Shown: piece by piece, positions 25,698-35,639 of the stretch | Numbering within the stretch: position 1 is the first letter of the stretch | Layout: every line of letters begins with the position of its first letter | Assembly (NCBI GenBank): GCA_018333075.1 | Contig: BORH01000002.1 | Location: forward strand, 186,001 to 250,000 | Source: Heyndrickxia sporothermodurans | Lineage (GTDB): Bacteria; Bacillota; Bacilli; Bacillales; Bacillaceae_C | Length of the DNA: 64,000 nt | Reading direction: 5' to 3' | Notes under the pieces: generated by a model | The model's database searches: none | The model's input: the letters and a program-made list of their open reading frames with translations, nothing else | Told to the model about the DNA's origin: nothing | Made by a program: the position numbers and the translations under genes

Positions 25698-26852
25698 TTA
25701 GTTCAGTTCATGCAGTGTGTTTTGTGCATGAATTGCTGCCCCAAGAACGACACCTTGATCTCCAAGGTCAGAATATACTATCTGTAAGTTTTGTTTTATT
25801 GGCTCCCACAAGTATCGTTCACATTTTTCTTCGATGGTCTGTTTCACTTCAGGAATTTTTTCGATTAAATTCCCACTTAATATGATAATTTCTGGATTGT
25901 ACAGACATGCTAAATTACTAATGGCTAGAGCGACATAAGTAAGTGTCCGATTTAAAATATTTAATGCCCATGTCTCTTGTTTTCTAAATGATGAGAAAAC
26001 CTCATCTATAGTCGAAATTTCCTTCACTTTTCTACAGTCTGCAATTAAAGCTCCTTCTGAAATATAAGTGGCTAAGCAGCCTATTTTTCCACAACTGCAT
26101 ACATTCCCATTCGGATCTACTACCGTATGTCCAATTTCCCCTGCATTATTAGATTCCCCACGATAAACTTCACCATTTAAAATAATGGCAGAGCCTATAC
26201 CAGACCCAATCCCTACTAAGATGGAATTTTGTGCTCCTTTAGCTTTACCTACTGTATTCTCAGCAATGACCTTCATTTTCAATTCATTATCAATGACTAC
26301 ATGAAAAGAAGTTAATTCACTTAAATCCTTTGCTAAAGTGATATTTTTCCATTTTAATTGATCAGATAGCCTAACAACTCCATTTTGGTAATCAACTGAT
26401 CCAGGCAAACCGACAGCTATACCAATCACTTTCTTTGTTGATATCATATTTTGAGAAATCATTTCATTCACATTATATTGAATACTTCGAAGAGTCTCCT
26501 CATAAGTTTCTAATACATTTCTTGAGAAAGTACGTAAAGCAATCATTTTCCCTACATAATTTACTATGCCTATTTTTAAAACGGATTGATCTAGTTCCAC
26601 ACCGATCGTATATAAAACATCTGCACAAACATCGAGAAGTGTAGCCTTCCTGCCAACCCCTGACGTAACTAATTCCGTTTCTTTAACGAAACCTTGCTGA
26701 TGAAGCTCTCCAATAATTCTGCTAATCGATGTCGGGCTCATTCCAGTAATTTTGGAAATTTCCATTCTCGATATTGGTGATTGATTTTTTACAATATCAA
26801 GAACTAACGCTTTATTTTGCTTTTTCATTAAAAGTTGATCCTGTTTCTCCAT
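25698..26852 (-). CDS. ROK family transcriptional regulator
   Basis: 384-residue NagC/XylR-type protein. A winged helix-turn-helix (SRMEISKITGMSPTSISRII) is followed by an ASKHA sugar-kinase-like domain with GIGSGIGSAI and the ROK zinc motif CSCGKIGC. Such proteins repress sugar genes and release DNA on binding a sugar or sugar phosphate. The ATG at 26852 has GAAGGTTA upstream. It stands between asparaginase (downstream, same strand) and the ABC transporter/sugar enzyme operon (upstream, same strand), and may regulate either or both. Confidence 0.92.
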   Translation of the reverse strand: MEKQDQLLMKKQNKALVLDIVKNQSPISRMEISKITGMSPTSISRIIGELHQQGFVKETELVTSGVGRKATLLDVCADVLYTIGVELDQSVLKIGIVNYVGKMIALRTFSRNVLETYEETLRSIQYNVNEMISQNMISTKKVIGIAVGLPGSVDYQNGVVRLSDQLKWKNITLAKDLSELTSFHVVIDNELKMKVIAENTVGKAKGAQNSILVGIGSGIGSAIILNGEVYRGESNNAGEIGHTVVDPNGNVCSCGKIGCLATYISEGALIADCRKVKEISTIDEVFSSFRKQETWALNILNRTLTYVALAISNLACLYNPEIIILSGNLIEKIPEVKQTIEEKCERYLWEPIKQNLQIVYSDLGDQGVVLGAAIHAQNTLHELN

Positions 26853-26914
26853 TCATTAACCTTCTTTTCACAAGTTATTTCAAACTGAATCATCATTTGA
26901 CTATTAATAAAATC

Positions 26915-27002
26915 GTGTTGGTTCCTTATTTCACCATATCCAATTGTTACTTAAACTTCTTAATGGAGATAGCATTATCCTATTTAAAAAGTGAACCAAC
27001 AC
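26915..27002. repeat. Inverted repeat upstream of the ROK gene
   Basis: GTGTTGGTTC at 26915-26924 is matched exactly by GAACCAACAC at 26993-27002. The arms are 68 bases apart in the leader region of the ROK gene. They could be two operator half-sites or chance. Confidence 0.35.
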
Positions 27003-27051
27003 CATTTTATAATAATTTTGACAATAATGTATGATAAAAGATTGATGAGTT

Positions 27052-27104
27052 GAATATAGTCCTATAAAGTGAAGTGAATATACTCGATTTATAGGACTAT
27101 ATTC
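27052..27104 (-). terminator. 17-bp inverted repeat, terminator of the ABC/sugar operon
   Basis: GAATATAGTCCTATAAA (27052-27068) is perfectly complementary to 27088-27104 with a 19-base loop. It lies 30 bases after the last gene of the operon. The following T-run is weak. Confidence 0.6.
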
Positions 27105-27133
27105 ACTTATTATCTTTGGAAAAACATTTCAAT

Positions 27134-28195
27134 TTAGAAAAAAGTGATTTCGGATTTTTTCTCAGCTGCTTCATAGATGCCTGTTAATATCTTCATTAAT
27201 TCAACACCATCCTCGACAGGAGCGATTGGTTTTTCTCCTGTTAAACAGCTAGAAACAAAGGAATCAATTTCGTTTTGAAATGCATTAGAAAAATCAAAAG
27301 ATAAATGATCAATTTGTGGATGAATATTCATAATTGTATCATTATCTTCACTAATTAATATCAGCTCTGGCTCTAATTCTGCACCACCTTTAGTGCCGAA
27401 AAGCTTGACCTGTATCTCATCTTCCTTAGCATGTAAAGTGTAGGAAACATCGACAAATAGAGATGACCCATTTGCAAAAGTAATGAGTGCGTTCGCCATA
27501 TCCTCTACATTGTTTTGGTCTTTATCATAATCAGCTGCTTTGTAAAAGCTAAGGTTTTGTATATTGGCTCTATTTCCTAGATGACTATATGTATTTCCTG
27601 AAATAGATTTTACTTTTGGGCGCCCCATTAAATACCAGCAAATATCAATAACATGTACTCCGAGATCTATAAGTGGACCTCCTCCAGAACGCTTTTTATC
27701 CGCAAACCACCCACCAGGATTTCCTAGTCTCCGAATACAGGATGCTTTAGCATAATAGATATCACCAAGTTTCCCATGATCGATAAATTCCTTTAATACT
27801 TTCGTATTCGTTGCGAATCTTCGTACAAAACCAACCTGCACGATTCGATTATATTTTTGAGCGGCCGCTTGAACCTCTAAGGCTTCTTTTAAATTCATCG
27901 ATAACGGCTTTTCCACAAGGACATGCTTTCCTGCCTTAATTGCACCAATTGCAAGCTCAGCATGTGTATTGTTCCATGTACAAATGCTAACCGCTTCAAT
28001 ATTCGGATCATTTAAAACCTCTTCTAAATTTTTATATACATTAGTTACATTGTACCGAAGTGCTTTTTCCTCCGCTCTTTCTTTAACTAAATCATATACT
28101 CCGTATAAAACAACATCTGGATGGTTAACAAACGCCTGTAAATGCATATCTGAAATTGAACCTGTTCCAATCACACATACCTTTAACTGCTTCAA
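27134..28195 (-). CDS. Gfo/Idh/MocA family sugar dehydrogenase
   Basis: 353-residue NAD(P)-dependent oxidoreductase: Rossmann motif VIGTGSISDMHLQAF, the EKPLSMN signature lysine, RRFATNTKVLKEF, and the GGGPLIDLGVHVIDICWYLM block with catalytic-type His. It is most like inositol-2-dehydrogenase or glucose-fructose oxidoreductase relatives. TTG is the start, four bases after GGGGAAGGG. Last gene of the ABC transporter operon, 40 bases after the isomerase/epimerase gene. With that partner it would convert a cyclitol- or uronate-like compound brought in by the transporter. Confidence 0.9.
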   Translation of the reverse strand: MKQLKVCVIGTGSISDMHLQAFVNHPDVVLYGVYDLVKERAEEKALRYNVTNVYKNLEEVLNDPNIEAVSICTWNNTHAELAIGAIKAGKHVLVEKPLSMNLKEALEVQAAAQKYNRIVQVGFVRRFATNTKVLKEFIDHGKLGDIYYAKASCIRRLGNPGGWFADKKRSGGGPLIDLGVHVIDICWYLMGRPKVKSISGNTYSHLGNRANIQNLSFYKAADYDKDQNNVEDMANALITFANGSSLFVDVSYTLHAKEDEIQVKLFGTKGGAELEPELILISEDNDTIMNIHPQIDHLSFDFSNAFQNEIDSFVSSCLTGEKPIAPVEDGVELMKILTGIYEAAEKKSEITFF

Positions 28196-28235
28196 TCAGC
28201 CCTTCCCCTTTCAATGGATATTTACAATGCAATGA

Positions 28236-29108
28236 TTACAGTTCATTCCAAAGCCTTCTTACATTATCCATTCCTATTTTTGAACCTATTTTGCAATCTT
28301 CCATTCCCTCAAATTCAATCGTAAGGTACCCATCGAAGCCAGAGTTTTTAACGAGTTTAATAATTTCGCGTATGTTAATGTCACCATGTCCCACTATGGC
28401 ACCTCGTAAATAATTTTCATTAACAGTTTTAAACCAATCACCACCACCAGGGTTCTCATAATATGGTCTAATATAAAAATCTTTAAAATGTACGGTTGCA
28501 GCATACTTTACATTTTTCTTTACACCTACTAATGGGTCTTCATCTGCACATAAGAAATTGCCAATGTCTAACGTCGTTTTAAAGTTATCGCGATTTACTT
28601 CATGAATGACTCGTTGAACACGATCACTAGATTGGACATTAAATCCATGATTTTCTATTGTAGTAATCATTCCAAAGTTTGCAGCATAATCAGCGATTCG
28701 CTGACTCCCTTCTACTAACTTTGAAAAATGGTTTTCAAAATAATGAATCGTCATATCCTCAGCTGGTAAACTAAATGCTGTAACATCATGTCGTAATATT
28801 TTGATACCTAATCGGTGTGCAATATCTACATGCTTTTTTACACGGGCTACTTCTTCTTCAAATGCCTCATTTGAGTCTTGAACAAAGTTTGCTGGCATTG
28901 AATATGCTGATAGTTCAATACCAACCGAACATGCCTTTTCCTTTATTTGATCGGCAAATTCAATATTGTCAACGACTGTGAAACCATATGGGACGATCTC
29001 CATATGTTCTCCACCGTTATCGACAATCCACTGTATCACATCGAAAATCGTCATTGTTTCTTCTCTAAGTTCTTTTACTAAACTATACGTACTTAGTCCT
29101 ATCTTCAT
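28236..29108 (-). CDS. Sugar phosphate isomerase/epimerase family protein
   Basis: 290-residue TIM-barrel protein of the xylose-isomerase-like/IolE group (AP_endonuc_2 fold). Visible are MKIGLSTYSL, metal-ligand positions in ITTIENHG (Glu), TTLDIGNFL (Asp), TVHFKDFY (His/Asp) and TIEFEG (Glu). Such proteins isomerise or dehydrate sugars, inososes or 3-keto sugars, often working with a Gfo/Idh dehydrogenase, as here. Ribosome binding site AGGTGG. Substrate not known. Confidence 0.88.
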   Translation of the reverse strand: MKIGLSTYSLVKELREETMTIFDVIQWIVDNGGEHMEIVPYGFTVVDNIEFADQIKEKACSVGIELSAYSMPANFVQDSNEAFEEEVARVKKHVDIAHRLGIKILRHDVTAFSLPAEDMTIHYFENHFSKLVEGSQRIADYAANFGMITTIENHGFNVQSSDRVQRVIHEVNRDNFKTTLDIGNFLCADEDPLVGVKKNVKYAATVHFKDFYIRPYYENPGGGDWFKTVNENYLRGAIVGHGDINIREIIKLVKNSGFDGYLTIEFEGMEDCKIGSKIGMDNVRRLWNEL

Positions 29109-29134
29109 TGTTCATCCACCTTTTCTATTATTTT

Positions 29135-30106
29135 CTATTTTTCTATTAAATGACATGCAACAAAATGGTCCTTTGAAACGCCTTTTTTACTTACCGGCTC
29201 TACACTTTTACATATTTCCATACTAACTGGGCAACGGGTGTGGAATCGGCATCCTTTTGGGGGATTTACCGGACTTGGCAAATCTCCTTTCAAAATGATA
29301 CGTTCTCTCCTTTGACGTGGATCAGGTATAGGGACTGATGAAAGTAATGCTTTAGTATACGGATGTTGTGGTTGAGAGAATATAGTATCTTTAGGTCCTG
29401 ATTCAACGATCGTACCTAGGTACATTACCCCAATATAATCACTTATGTGTTCGACGACACTTAAATCGTGAGAAATAAATAAATAGGTTAAATGAAACTC
29501 GTCTTGTAATTCCTTTAATAGATTTAAAATTTGAGATTGAATCGAGACATCAAGGGCAGATACGGGCTCATCTGCTATAATAAGTTTTGGTTTTAAAATT
29601 AAAGCTCGCGCAATTCCAATTCGTTGACGTTGCCCCCCACTAAATTCATGAGCGAACCGATCGCCATGATACTCATTTAGCCCTACAACCTCTAACATCT
29701 TAGAAACTAGTTTTTGCTGTTCTGATTTAGTTAATTTCGTATGAATGACGAGAGGCTCAGCAACAATATCCTTAACCTTCATTCTGGGATTTAATGAGGC
29801 GTATGGATCTTGAAATATCATTTGAACCTTTTGCCTAATTTTTTTCAACTGTGATTCCTTTTTATTAGAAATTTCTTCACCGTCTATCCATATTTCACCA
29901 TGGCTAGGTGTTAATAATCGGGAAATTAGTCTGCCAGTAGTGGACTTGCCGCAGCCACTTTCCCCAACAAGACTAAATGTCTTTCCCTCTATAATCTCAA
30001 AGTTCACATCATTAACGGCTTTTAACGTTTTTTTCTTTCCGAACACCCCACTCGATATGTCAAAAGACTTTTTTAGTCCATTTACTTTTAATAGGGTACT
30101 AGACAT
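29135..30106 (-). CDS. Oligopeptide-type ABC transporter ATPase (OppF/DppF)
   Basis: 323-residue ATP-binding subunit. Walker A GESGCGKSTTGR, signature FSGGQRQRIGIARAL, Walker B LIIADEPVSALD and the H-loop ISHDLSVV are intact. The C-terminal oligo/dipeptide domain with the CRFHTRCP cysteine pattern and a final Cys suggests an iron-sulfur-type end as in OppF. The ATG at 30106 has GGAGGGGGAA upstream; it overlaps the previous gene by 8 bases. Works with the second ATPase and the two permeases below. Confidence 0.93.
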   Translation of the reverse strand: MSSTLLKVNGLKKSFDISSGVFGKKKTLKAVNDVNFEIIEGKTFSLVGESGCGKSTTGRLISRLLTPSHGEIWIDGEEISNKKESQLKKIRQKVQMIFQDPYASLNPRMKVKDIVAEPLVIHTKLTKSEQQKLVSKMLEVVGLNEYHGDRFAHEFSGGQRQRIGIARALILKPKLIIADEPVSALDVSIQSQILNLLKELQDEFHLTYLFISHDLSVVEHISDYIGVMYLGTIVESGPKDTIFSQPQHPYTKALLSSVPIPDPRQRRERIILKGDLPSPVNPPKGCRFHTRCPVSMEICKSVEPVSKKGVSKDHFVACHLIEK

Positions 30107-31091
30107 GCAGTTTCCCCCTCCCCTTATCATAATGCCAGCAGCTACAAAGCCGATTATTCTCTAACCTAGTACTAGTAGGTTCTTTTTCAAAGCAAATCGG
30201 CATGGCTTCCTTACATCTTGGTGCAAACTTACAACCAATTGGCATATTACTTGGATCAGGGACATTCCCTTTTATCGAATCCAATTTATCCTTTTTCTGT
30301 CCAATTTTTGGTACAGAACCGATTAAACCTTTACTATAGGGGTGCTTCGGATTCTCAAATAATTCATATACCGAAGCTTCCTCAACTACTTTTCCGGCAT
30401 ACATAACGACCACTCGATCACACATTTCAGCAACAACTCCTAAATCATGTGTAATAAGTAAAATTGACATATCTTCCTGCTGCTGCAGTTGCTGCATTAA
30501 ATCAAGTATTTGTGCTTGTATCGTAACATCAAGTGCCGTAGTTGGTTCATCTGCTATGAGTAAATTTGGATGACAGGACATCGCCATAGCAATCATAATT
30601 CTTTGCCGCATTCCACCTGACAATTGATGGGGATACTCATTGAATATCTCTTCGGGACGTGGAATCCCTACTTTCGTTAATATGGATATTACATGCTTTT
30701 TTGCTTGCTTGTCTTTTAAGCCTAAATGAAGTCGAACAGGCTCCATCAATTGTTCTCCAATTCTCATGACTGGATTTAATGATGTCATGGGCTCTTGGAA
30801 AATCATCGCCATCTTTTTCCCACGAATTTTTCGCATTTGACTTTCCGTTAGTGTTGTTAAGTCCTCACCGTCAAATTCAATTCGACCTCCTGCTATTTCT
30901 CCACTAGTTCCTTTAAAAAGTCTCATAATGGATAACGAAGTCAAACTCTTTCCACATCCCGATTCACCTACTAACCCCAAAATCTCCCCTTTATTTATAT
31001 GAAAACTAACGTCATGTAAAATTTTTATTTTTTGTTTATCCTTTGTAAATTCTGTTTGTAGCTTTTCAACCTGCAGTATTTTCTCATTCAT
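30099..31091 (-). CDS. Oligopeptide-type ABC transporter ATPase (OppD/DppD)
   Basis: 330-residue ATPase with Walker A GESGCGKSLTSL, signature LSGGMRQRIMIAMAM, Walker B LLIADEPTTALD and the C-terminal oligo/dipeptide region CKFAPRCKEAMPIC. The start is uncertain: the ATG at 31091 touches the AGGAGG sequence, while a TTG three codons earlier (31100) has GGGAG nearly adjacent; either would depend on coupling to the permease gene, which ends at 31107. Confidence 0.92.
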   Translation of the reverse strand: MNEKILQVEKLQTEFTKDKQKIKILHDVSFHINKGEILGLVGESGCGKSLTSLSIMRLFKGTSGEIAGGRIEFDGEDLTTLTESQMRKIRGKKMAMIFQEPMTSLNPVMRIGEQLMEPVRLHLGLKDKQAKKHVISILTKVGIPRPEEIFNEYPHQLSGGMRQRIMIAMAMSCHPNLLIADEPTTALDVTIQAQILDLMQQLQQQEDMSILLITHDLGVVAEMCDRVVVMYAGKVVEEASVYELFENPKHPYSKGLIGSVPKIGQKKDKLDSIKGNVPDPSNMPIGCKFAPRCKEAMPICFEKEPTSTRLENNRLCSCWHYDKGRGKLHV

Positions 31092-31106
31092 CCTCCTCAA
31101 ACTCCC

Positions 31107-32000
31107 TTACTCATTCTTAGATTTAGGATCCAACACATCACGTAATCCATCACCAACAATGTTGAAAGCTAAGACAGTTAAAAAAATGGCAATTCCAGGC
31201 ATGATAACTACATGTGAGGAAGTTCCTAAATAGTCGCGTCCAATACTTAACATAGCTCCCCAATCTGGCGTTTCTGGACTTGCTCCTAATCCTAGGAAGC
31301 TTAAACTAGATGCAGCTAATATAGCAGTACCAATTCTCATCGTTACAAAAACAATTAAGCTTCCAAATGTTTCTGGAAAAATATGCTTAAACATAATACG
31401 TTTGTGTGATGCCCCCATGGATTTTGCCGCTTCAACAAACAGACTCTCCTTAGCCTCTAAGGTTGAACCTCTAACTAATCTTGCAAAGGATGGAATACTG
31501 AATACGGAAACAGCAATAATCACATTATTTAATCCAGGTCCTAAAATAGCCACAATTGCTATTGCTAGAAGCAAATCTGGGAATGCAAACATAACATCAC
31601 TTGACCTCATAATAATTCGATCTAACCAACCACCAAAATAACCACTTAATAAACCAAGAATGGTACCAGCAATTGCTCCAATAAAAACAGAAAGAAAACT
31701 TACACTTAAAGAAATTCTTGTTCCAATAAGTAACCGACTAAAAATATCCCTTCCATATTCATCAGTACCAGCTATATGGTGCTTGCTTATTCCTTGTAAT
31801 GTTGCATTATAATCAGGTTTATATGGATCATATGGAGCAATGAATGGTCCAATCATTGCTACGATAATAAGTAAAAGAATAAAAATACTTGCCCATAAAG
31901 CTGTTTTTTGTTTTTTCCAGCTTTTCCAAAACTCTTTAAGCGGTGAATATTTCTTCTTAGGGATCTCTTGGTGTTGGATGACTTCTCTCGATATCTCCAT
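31107..32000 (-). CDS. Oligopeptide-type ABC transporter permease (OppC/DppC)
   Basis: 297-residue inner-membrane subunit with an N-terminal OppC-type helix (ALWASIFILLLIIVAMIGPF), the ISRLLIGTRIS-type region and the EAA loop EAAKSMGASHKRIMFKHIFP that contacts the ATPases. Five to six further helices are predicted. Good GAGGAGGGAAG ribosome binding site. It follows the OppB-type gene by 18 bases. Confidence 0.93.
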   Translation of the reverse strand: MEISREVIQHQEIPKKKYSPLKEFWKSWKKQKTALWASIFILLLIIVAMIGPFIAPYDPYKPDYNATLQGISKHHIAGTDEYGRDIFSRLLIGTRISLSVSFLSVFIGAIAGTILGLLSGYFGGWLDRIIMRSSDVMFAFPDLLLAIAIVAILGPGLNNVIIAVSVFSIPSFARLVRGSTLEAKESLFVEAAKSMGASHKRIMFKHIFPETFGSLIVFVTMRIGTAILAASSLSFLGLGASPETPDWGAMLSIGRDYLGTSSHVVIMPGIAIFLTVLAFNIVGDGLRDVLDPKSKNE

Positions 32001-32018
32001 AACTTCCCTCCTCGGTCA

Positions 32019-32942
32019 TCAAGTTCCATATCGTATCTTTGGATTTAATAAGCTGTATAAAATATCAACGATTAAATTGACTAAAATAAACTCAACAGAG
32101 AACAGCAATAATTCGGCTTGAATGACGGGATAATCTCTAAATGCAATGGAGTCAATAAGTAAACGACCCATCCCTGGAAAACTAAAAACCGTCTCAACAA
32201 CAACCGAACCACCCAGTAAAAAACCAAATTGAAGCCCCGCAATGGTCACTACTGGTATTAATGAATTTCGTAATGCATGCTTTGGGATTACAGTAGTTTC
32301 TTTTAAACCCTTTGCTCTTCCAGTTCGAATAAAATCTGCTTTTAATGTTTCAAGTAAAGATGATCTAGTAAATCGAGCAAGCATGGACATTATTCCTGCT
32401 CCAAGCGTAATCGATGGTAAGACATAGCTTTGCCAGCTTTCTGAACCACCCGTTGGAAACCATCCTAATTGAACGGAAAAAACTTGTATTAGTATAAGGC
32501 CTAACCAAAATCCTGGTAGAGAAATTCCAGATACTGCTGTTACCATTCCTAAATAATCGGGCCATTTATTCTTAAACACAGCAGATAAAGTACCTATAAT
32601 TAAGCCAATAATTAATGCCCAAACCATACTTAGTAATGTCAGATAGATGGATGGCATAAACCGATCAACAAACATAGATGAGACAGGTAATCCTGTTTTT
32701 AATGAAGTACCTAAGTCACCATGAAATAATTTACTCATATATGTAATATATTGATTCCATATTGGCTGATCCAATCCAAGTTCTGCTTTAATATGATTAA
32801 CCTCTTCAATCGTTGCATCCTTTCCTGCTACTAGACGTGCTGGGTCACCAGGAATCAAGTGTGTGAAGAAGAAGATTAATATAGAAACAATAAAGAGGAT
32901 TGGAATCATTTCAGCTATTCTCTTACCAATAAATCGAAGCAC
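32019..32942 (-). CDS. Oligopeptide-type ABC transporter permease (OppB/DppB)
   Basis: 307-residue permease: N-terminal LRFIGKRIAEMIPILFIVS helix, the family block HLIPGDPARL, and EAA loop RTGRAKGLKETTVIPKHALR. GTG at 32942 is chosen as start because AAAGGGGCG lies six bases before it; the ATG 18 bases upstream has no ribosome binding site. Membrane partner of the OppC-type protein. Confidence 0.92.
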   Translation of the reverse strand: MLRFIGKRIAEMIPILFIVSILIFFFTHLIPGDPARLVAGKDATIEEVNHIKAELGLDQPIWNQYITYMSKLFHGDLGTSLKTGLPVSSMFVDRFMPSIYLTLLSMVWALIIGLIIGTLSAVFKNKWPDYLGMVTAVSGISLPGFWLGLILIQVFSVQLGWFPTGGSESWQSYVLPSITLGAGIMSMLARFTRSSLLETLKADFIRTGRAKGLKETTVIPKHALRNSLIPVVTIAGLQFGFLLGGSVVVETVFSFPGMGRLLIDSIAFRDYPVIQAELLLFSVEFILVNLIVDILYSLLNPKIRYGT

Positions 32943-33021
32943 TAGAGTCGCCCCTTTCATAAGATGGTAAGAAGCTTTAGGATATACTCCTATTGCTTCT
33001 CATGCAAAATCATTCTTTCGT

Positions 33022-34578
33022 TTATTTTATATTTGCATCTCTAACATTAATCCCACCTGTTGGATCGATACTCACTCCTGTTACATTTGATCTCAATCCA
33101 CCTAAAATTTCATCGACTCCAAGGAATATCCATGGTGCTTGCTGATAAATTGTTGATTGAATATTCTTATATAATTCTGCTTGTTTATTCGTATCAGCTG
33201 TAGCATTTGCCTCATCCATCCATTTATCTACATCAGCGTTTTTAAAATAGGCAGTGTTTGCTCCATTTGGAGGAAAAGAACCACTATGGAATAAAGGCTT
33301 AGTCGCATTTGTTACATCTGATGCGTAGGATGACCAGCTTACGAACCACATTTGAACCTTAGCTTCTTCGGGTGTTTTCGGACCATAAATTTCATCTGAA
33401 AGTGTTCCTTCTTCCATTGATTTAATCTCTAAATCTACACCTATTTCCTTTAATTGCTGCTGAATAAACTGCATTCCTTTCATCGTATCAGAGTTTGTAT
33501 TTCCCCAAATTTCAGCTTTGAATCCATCCTTATAACCAGCTTCAGCTAACAATTCTTTTGCTTTTTCAATATTTTTCTTATACAGCTCTTGTTTAGAATA
33601 ATATAAGGTTTTACTTGGGATAGCCGAATCTAAAGGTAATCCAAATCCAGCATTAACAACATTAATAAATGCCTCTTTATCAACTGCATAGTTTAATGCT
33701 TGACGGACACGTACATCATTAAATGGTTTTTTCATCGTATTAATAGATACATATCTAGCAATCGTTGATGGAACCTTACTTATAACTACATCCTTATTTT
33801 TTTCAAGTTCTTTTAAATTTTGCTGTGGCAAAGGGTAAATGACACTCGCTTCACCGGTTTTTAACATCGCAACACGAGAACCATTTTCCGGTACCGGCTT
33901 ATACGTAATTCTTTTTACACGATCTCCTTTTTCCCAATAATCATCGAACCTTTCAATCGTTAAATGATCTCCCTGTACCCATTCAACAAATTTAAATGGA
34001 CCAGTACCAACCGGATGCTTAGCAATATCATTGCTTTTTTCTTTTAGGAACTTTGGACTTAATATTTTCGCAGATACAAATCTAGTTAGCATACCACTAT
34101 ATGGTGATTCTAAAGTTACTTTCAATTGATAGTCATCAAGTATATCGATCTTTGTAATTAGCTGAAATCCTCTACTATTTAAGCGTAAGTTTTTATCATT
34201 CATTATTCTTTCATAATTTGCTTTAACGGCATCAGCATTAAAATCAGCACCATCATGGAATTTAACACCTTTTCTTAGTTTAAACGTATATTCCAAAGCA
34301 TTATCACTGATGCTATAATCCTCAGCCAAAACTTTTGTAATTTGACCATCACTGTCAGTACCTAATAAACCTTCTAACATGGCAGATTGTACTGAATTGG
34401 AATTGGTATCTCCTGTATTGTGCGGATCCATGGAAATAAAGTTTTCATTCACTGCTATGACCATTTCTTTATCCTTCTCTTTCCCACTTCCTCCACTTTC
34501 CTTACTTGAGCAACCAACAATCAAAAAGGAACAAACTAAGATGAAACATAACATTTTAAACACTTTGAATTTCTTCAA
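33022..34578 (-). CDS. Extracellular solute-binding lipoprotein (OppA/DppE type)
   Basis: 518-residue family 5 solute-binding protein. A lipoprotein signal peptide is clear: basic start, hydrophobic helix (MLCFILVCSFLIVGC) and lipobox with the modified Cys about 23 residues in. The mature part has the SBP_bac_5 features LRKGVKFHDGADFNADAVKA and VGTGPFKFVEW. It captures peptides, or in some relatives oligosaccharides or glycosides, for the permease. TTG at 34578 is chosen as start, nine bases after AAGGGAG; the ATG at 34587 abuts that site. First gene of the operon that ends with two sugar enzymes, hinting that the ligand is carbohydrate-containing. Confidence 0.9.
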   Translation of the reverse strand: MKKFKVFKMLCFILVCSFLIVGCSSKESGGSGKEKDKEMVIAVNENFISMDPHNTGDTNSNSVQSAMLEGLLGTDSDGQITKVLAEDYSISDNALEYTFKLRKGVKFHDGADFNADAVKANYERIMNDKNLRLNSRGFQLITKIDILDDYQLKVTLESPYSGMLTRFVSAKILSPKFLKEKSNDIAKHPVGTGPFKFVEWVQGDHLTIERFDDYWEKGDRVKRITYKPVPENGSRVAMLKTGEASVIYPLPQQNLKELEKNKDVVISKVPSTIARYVSINTMKKPFNDVRVRQALNYAVDKEAFINVVNAGFGLPLDSAIPSKTLYYSKQELYKKNIEKAKELLAEAGYKDGFKAEIWGNTNSDTMKGMQFIQQQLKEIGVDLEIKSMEEGTLSDEIYGPKTPEEAKVQMWFVSWSSYASDVTNATKPLFHSGSFPPNGANTAYFKNADVDKWMDEANATADTNKQAELYKNIQSTIYQQAPWIFLGVDEILGGLRSNVTGVSIDPTGGINVRDANIK

Positions 34579-35130
34579 ATACCCCATCTCCCTTGTTTTT
34601 TATTTGAATTTTTATCTCATCTGTAATCAGAATCATCGATAAAAAATAACCACTAATTATTTCCACCATATTAATAAATAGCCGAATAAAACAATACAAG
34701 TCCATGAAATTCATTGAATAATTACATTAATTTCTCCACTGGTGAAATTAATAAAATAAAAAAATATTAAATTTCAAATTAAAATAGTTTTTCATTTCTT
34801 CCTTAAAATTTATTTAAGCAAAATTATAACTTGGGCAATGAGTATTTACAATATTTTTTAAAAATATTATGAATTTTTCTTTCATTCTTTATTTTTCAAT
34901 AATTATTTAATCCATATTTCTTTGTCCTCCTCTAACTAAAGATAGAAATTTCTTTTTAATAAAAACTGAAATAATAGAAAAATAGCATTCATTTGATTTT
35001 TGCCTTTTAAGGAAGGCGTTAAGTGATTTCAAAAATATTTCAAAAAAGACTATGAATAACAAAGGAGAATATGGATAAACTAAACCAATCTTGATTGTGT
35101 ATGAATATTAAAGAAAATGGTGGTGTTGTT
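34579..35130. other. A/T-rich intergenic region between divergent genes
   Basis: About 550 bases separating the ABC operon from the plus-strand genes. It must hold promoters for both, but no SigA pair stands out. A short frame at about 35071 with AAAGGAG (MDKLNQS) is too small to call. Confidence 0.4.
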
Positions 35131-35367
35131 ATGTCAGATTTTTTAGAACCAATTAATTATGAAACGGGTACTTCTATTCAAACCTTTAACATTATTGAAA
35201 CAAATATGAATGATAATGGGTATGAAGTTCTATTGAATATGGATTTAGACAGCGGATATGAATTAGAGGGAGTAAAATTATCTATTTCTTTTGAAGACCT
35301 TGCAGCATATGAAACAAATGATATTCATGAAGGGGTAAAATATGCTTTAGGTTTTTTTGATAAATAA
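35131..35367 (+). CDS. Hypothetical acidic protein, 78 aa
   Basis: No family recognised. A soluble, strongly acidic 78-residue protein beginning MSDFLEPINYETG and ending KYALGFFDK, with alternating strands and the repeated 'LNMDLDSGYELEGVKLSISF' style of a small beta protein. The ATG follows GGTGGTG; an in-frame TTG at 35095 lacks a ribosome binding site. It appears to be transcribed alone. Confidence 0.6.
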   Translation: MSDFLEPINYETGTSIQTFNIIETNMNDNGYEVLLNMDLDSGYELEGVKLSISFEDLAAYETNDIHEGVKYALGFFDK

Positions 35368-35639
35368 TATGTTGAAATAATGTAAAAGCTGTTAAAAATG
35401 ACAGCTTTTCATTATCATGCCTGTGAACCTGCATATGAATTTCTGTGATCTTGCTGTCTTATTGGTCTCTATTTGATGTTTATCTAAATCTATTTTAGGT
35501 TACTTTTTCTCTACACCCTATGATAAATCCCCCCCTATTTAGGAATATTTACTCCCTCATTTTACTTTACACATTAATATTTGAATTATTTATCAAGTTG
35601 TTTAAAATAGGAAGAGATAAATCATTTGGAGGGATTACA

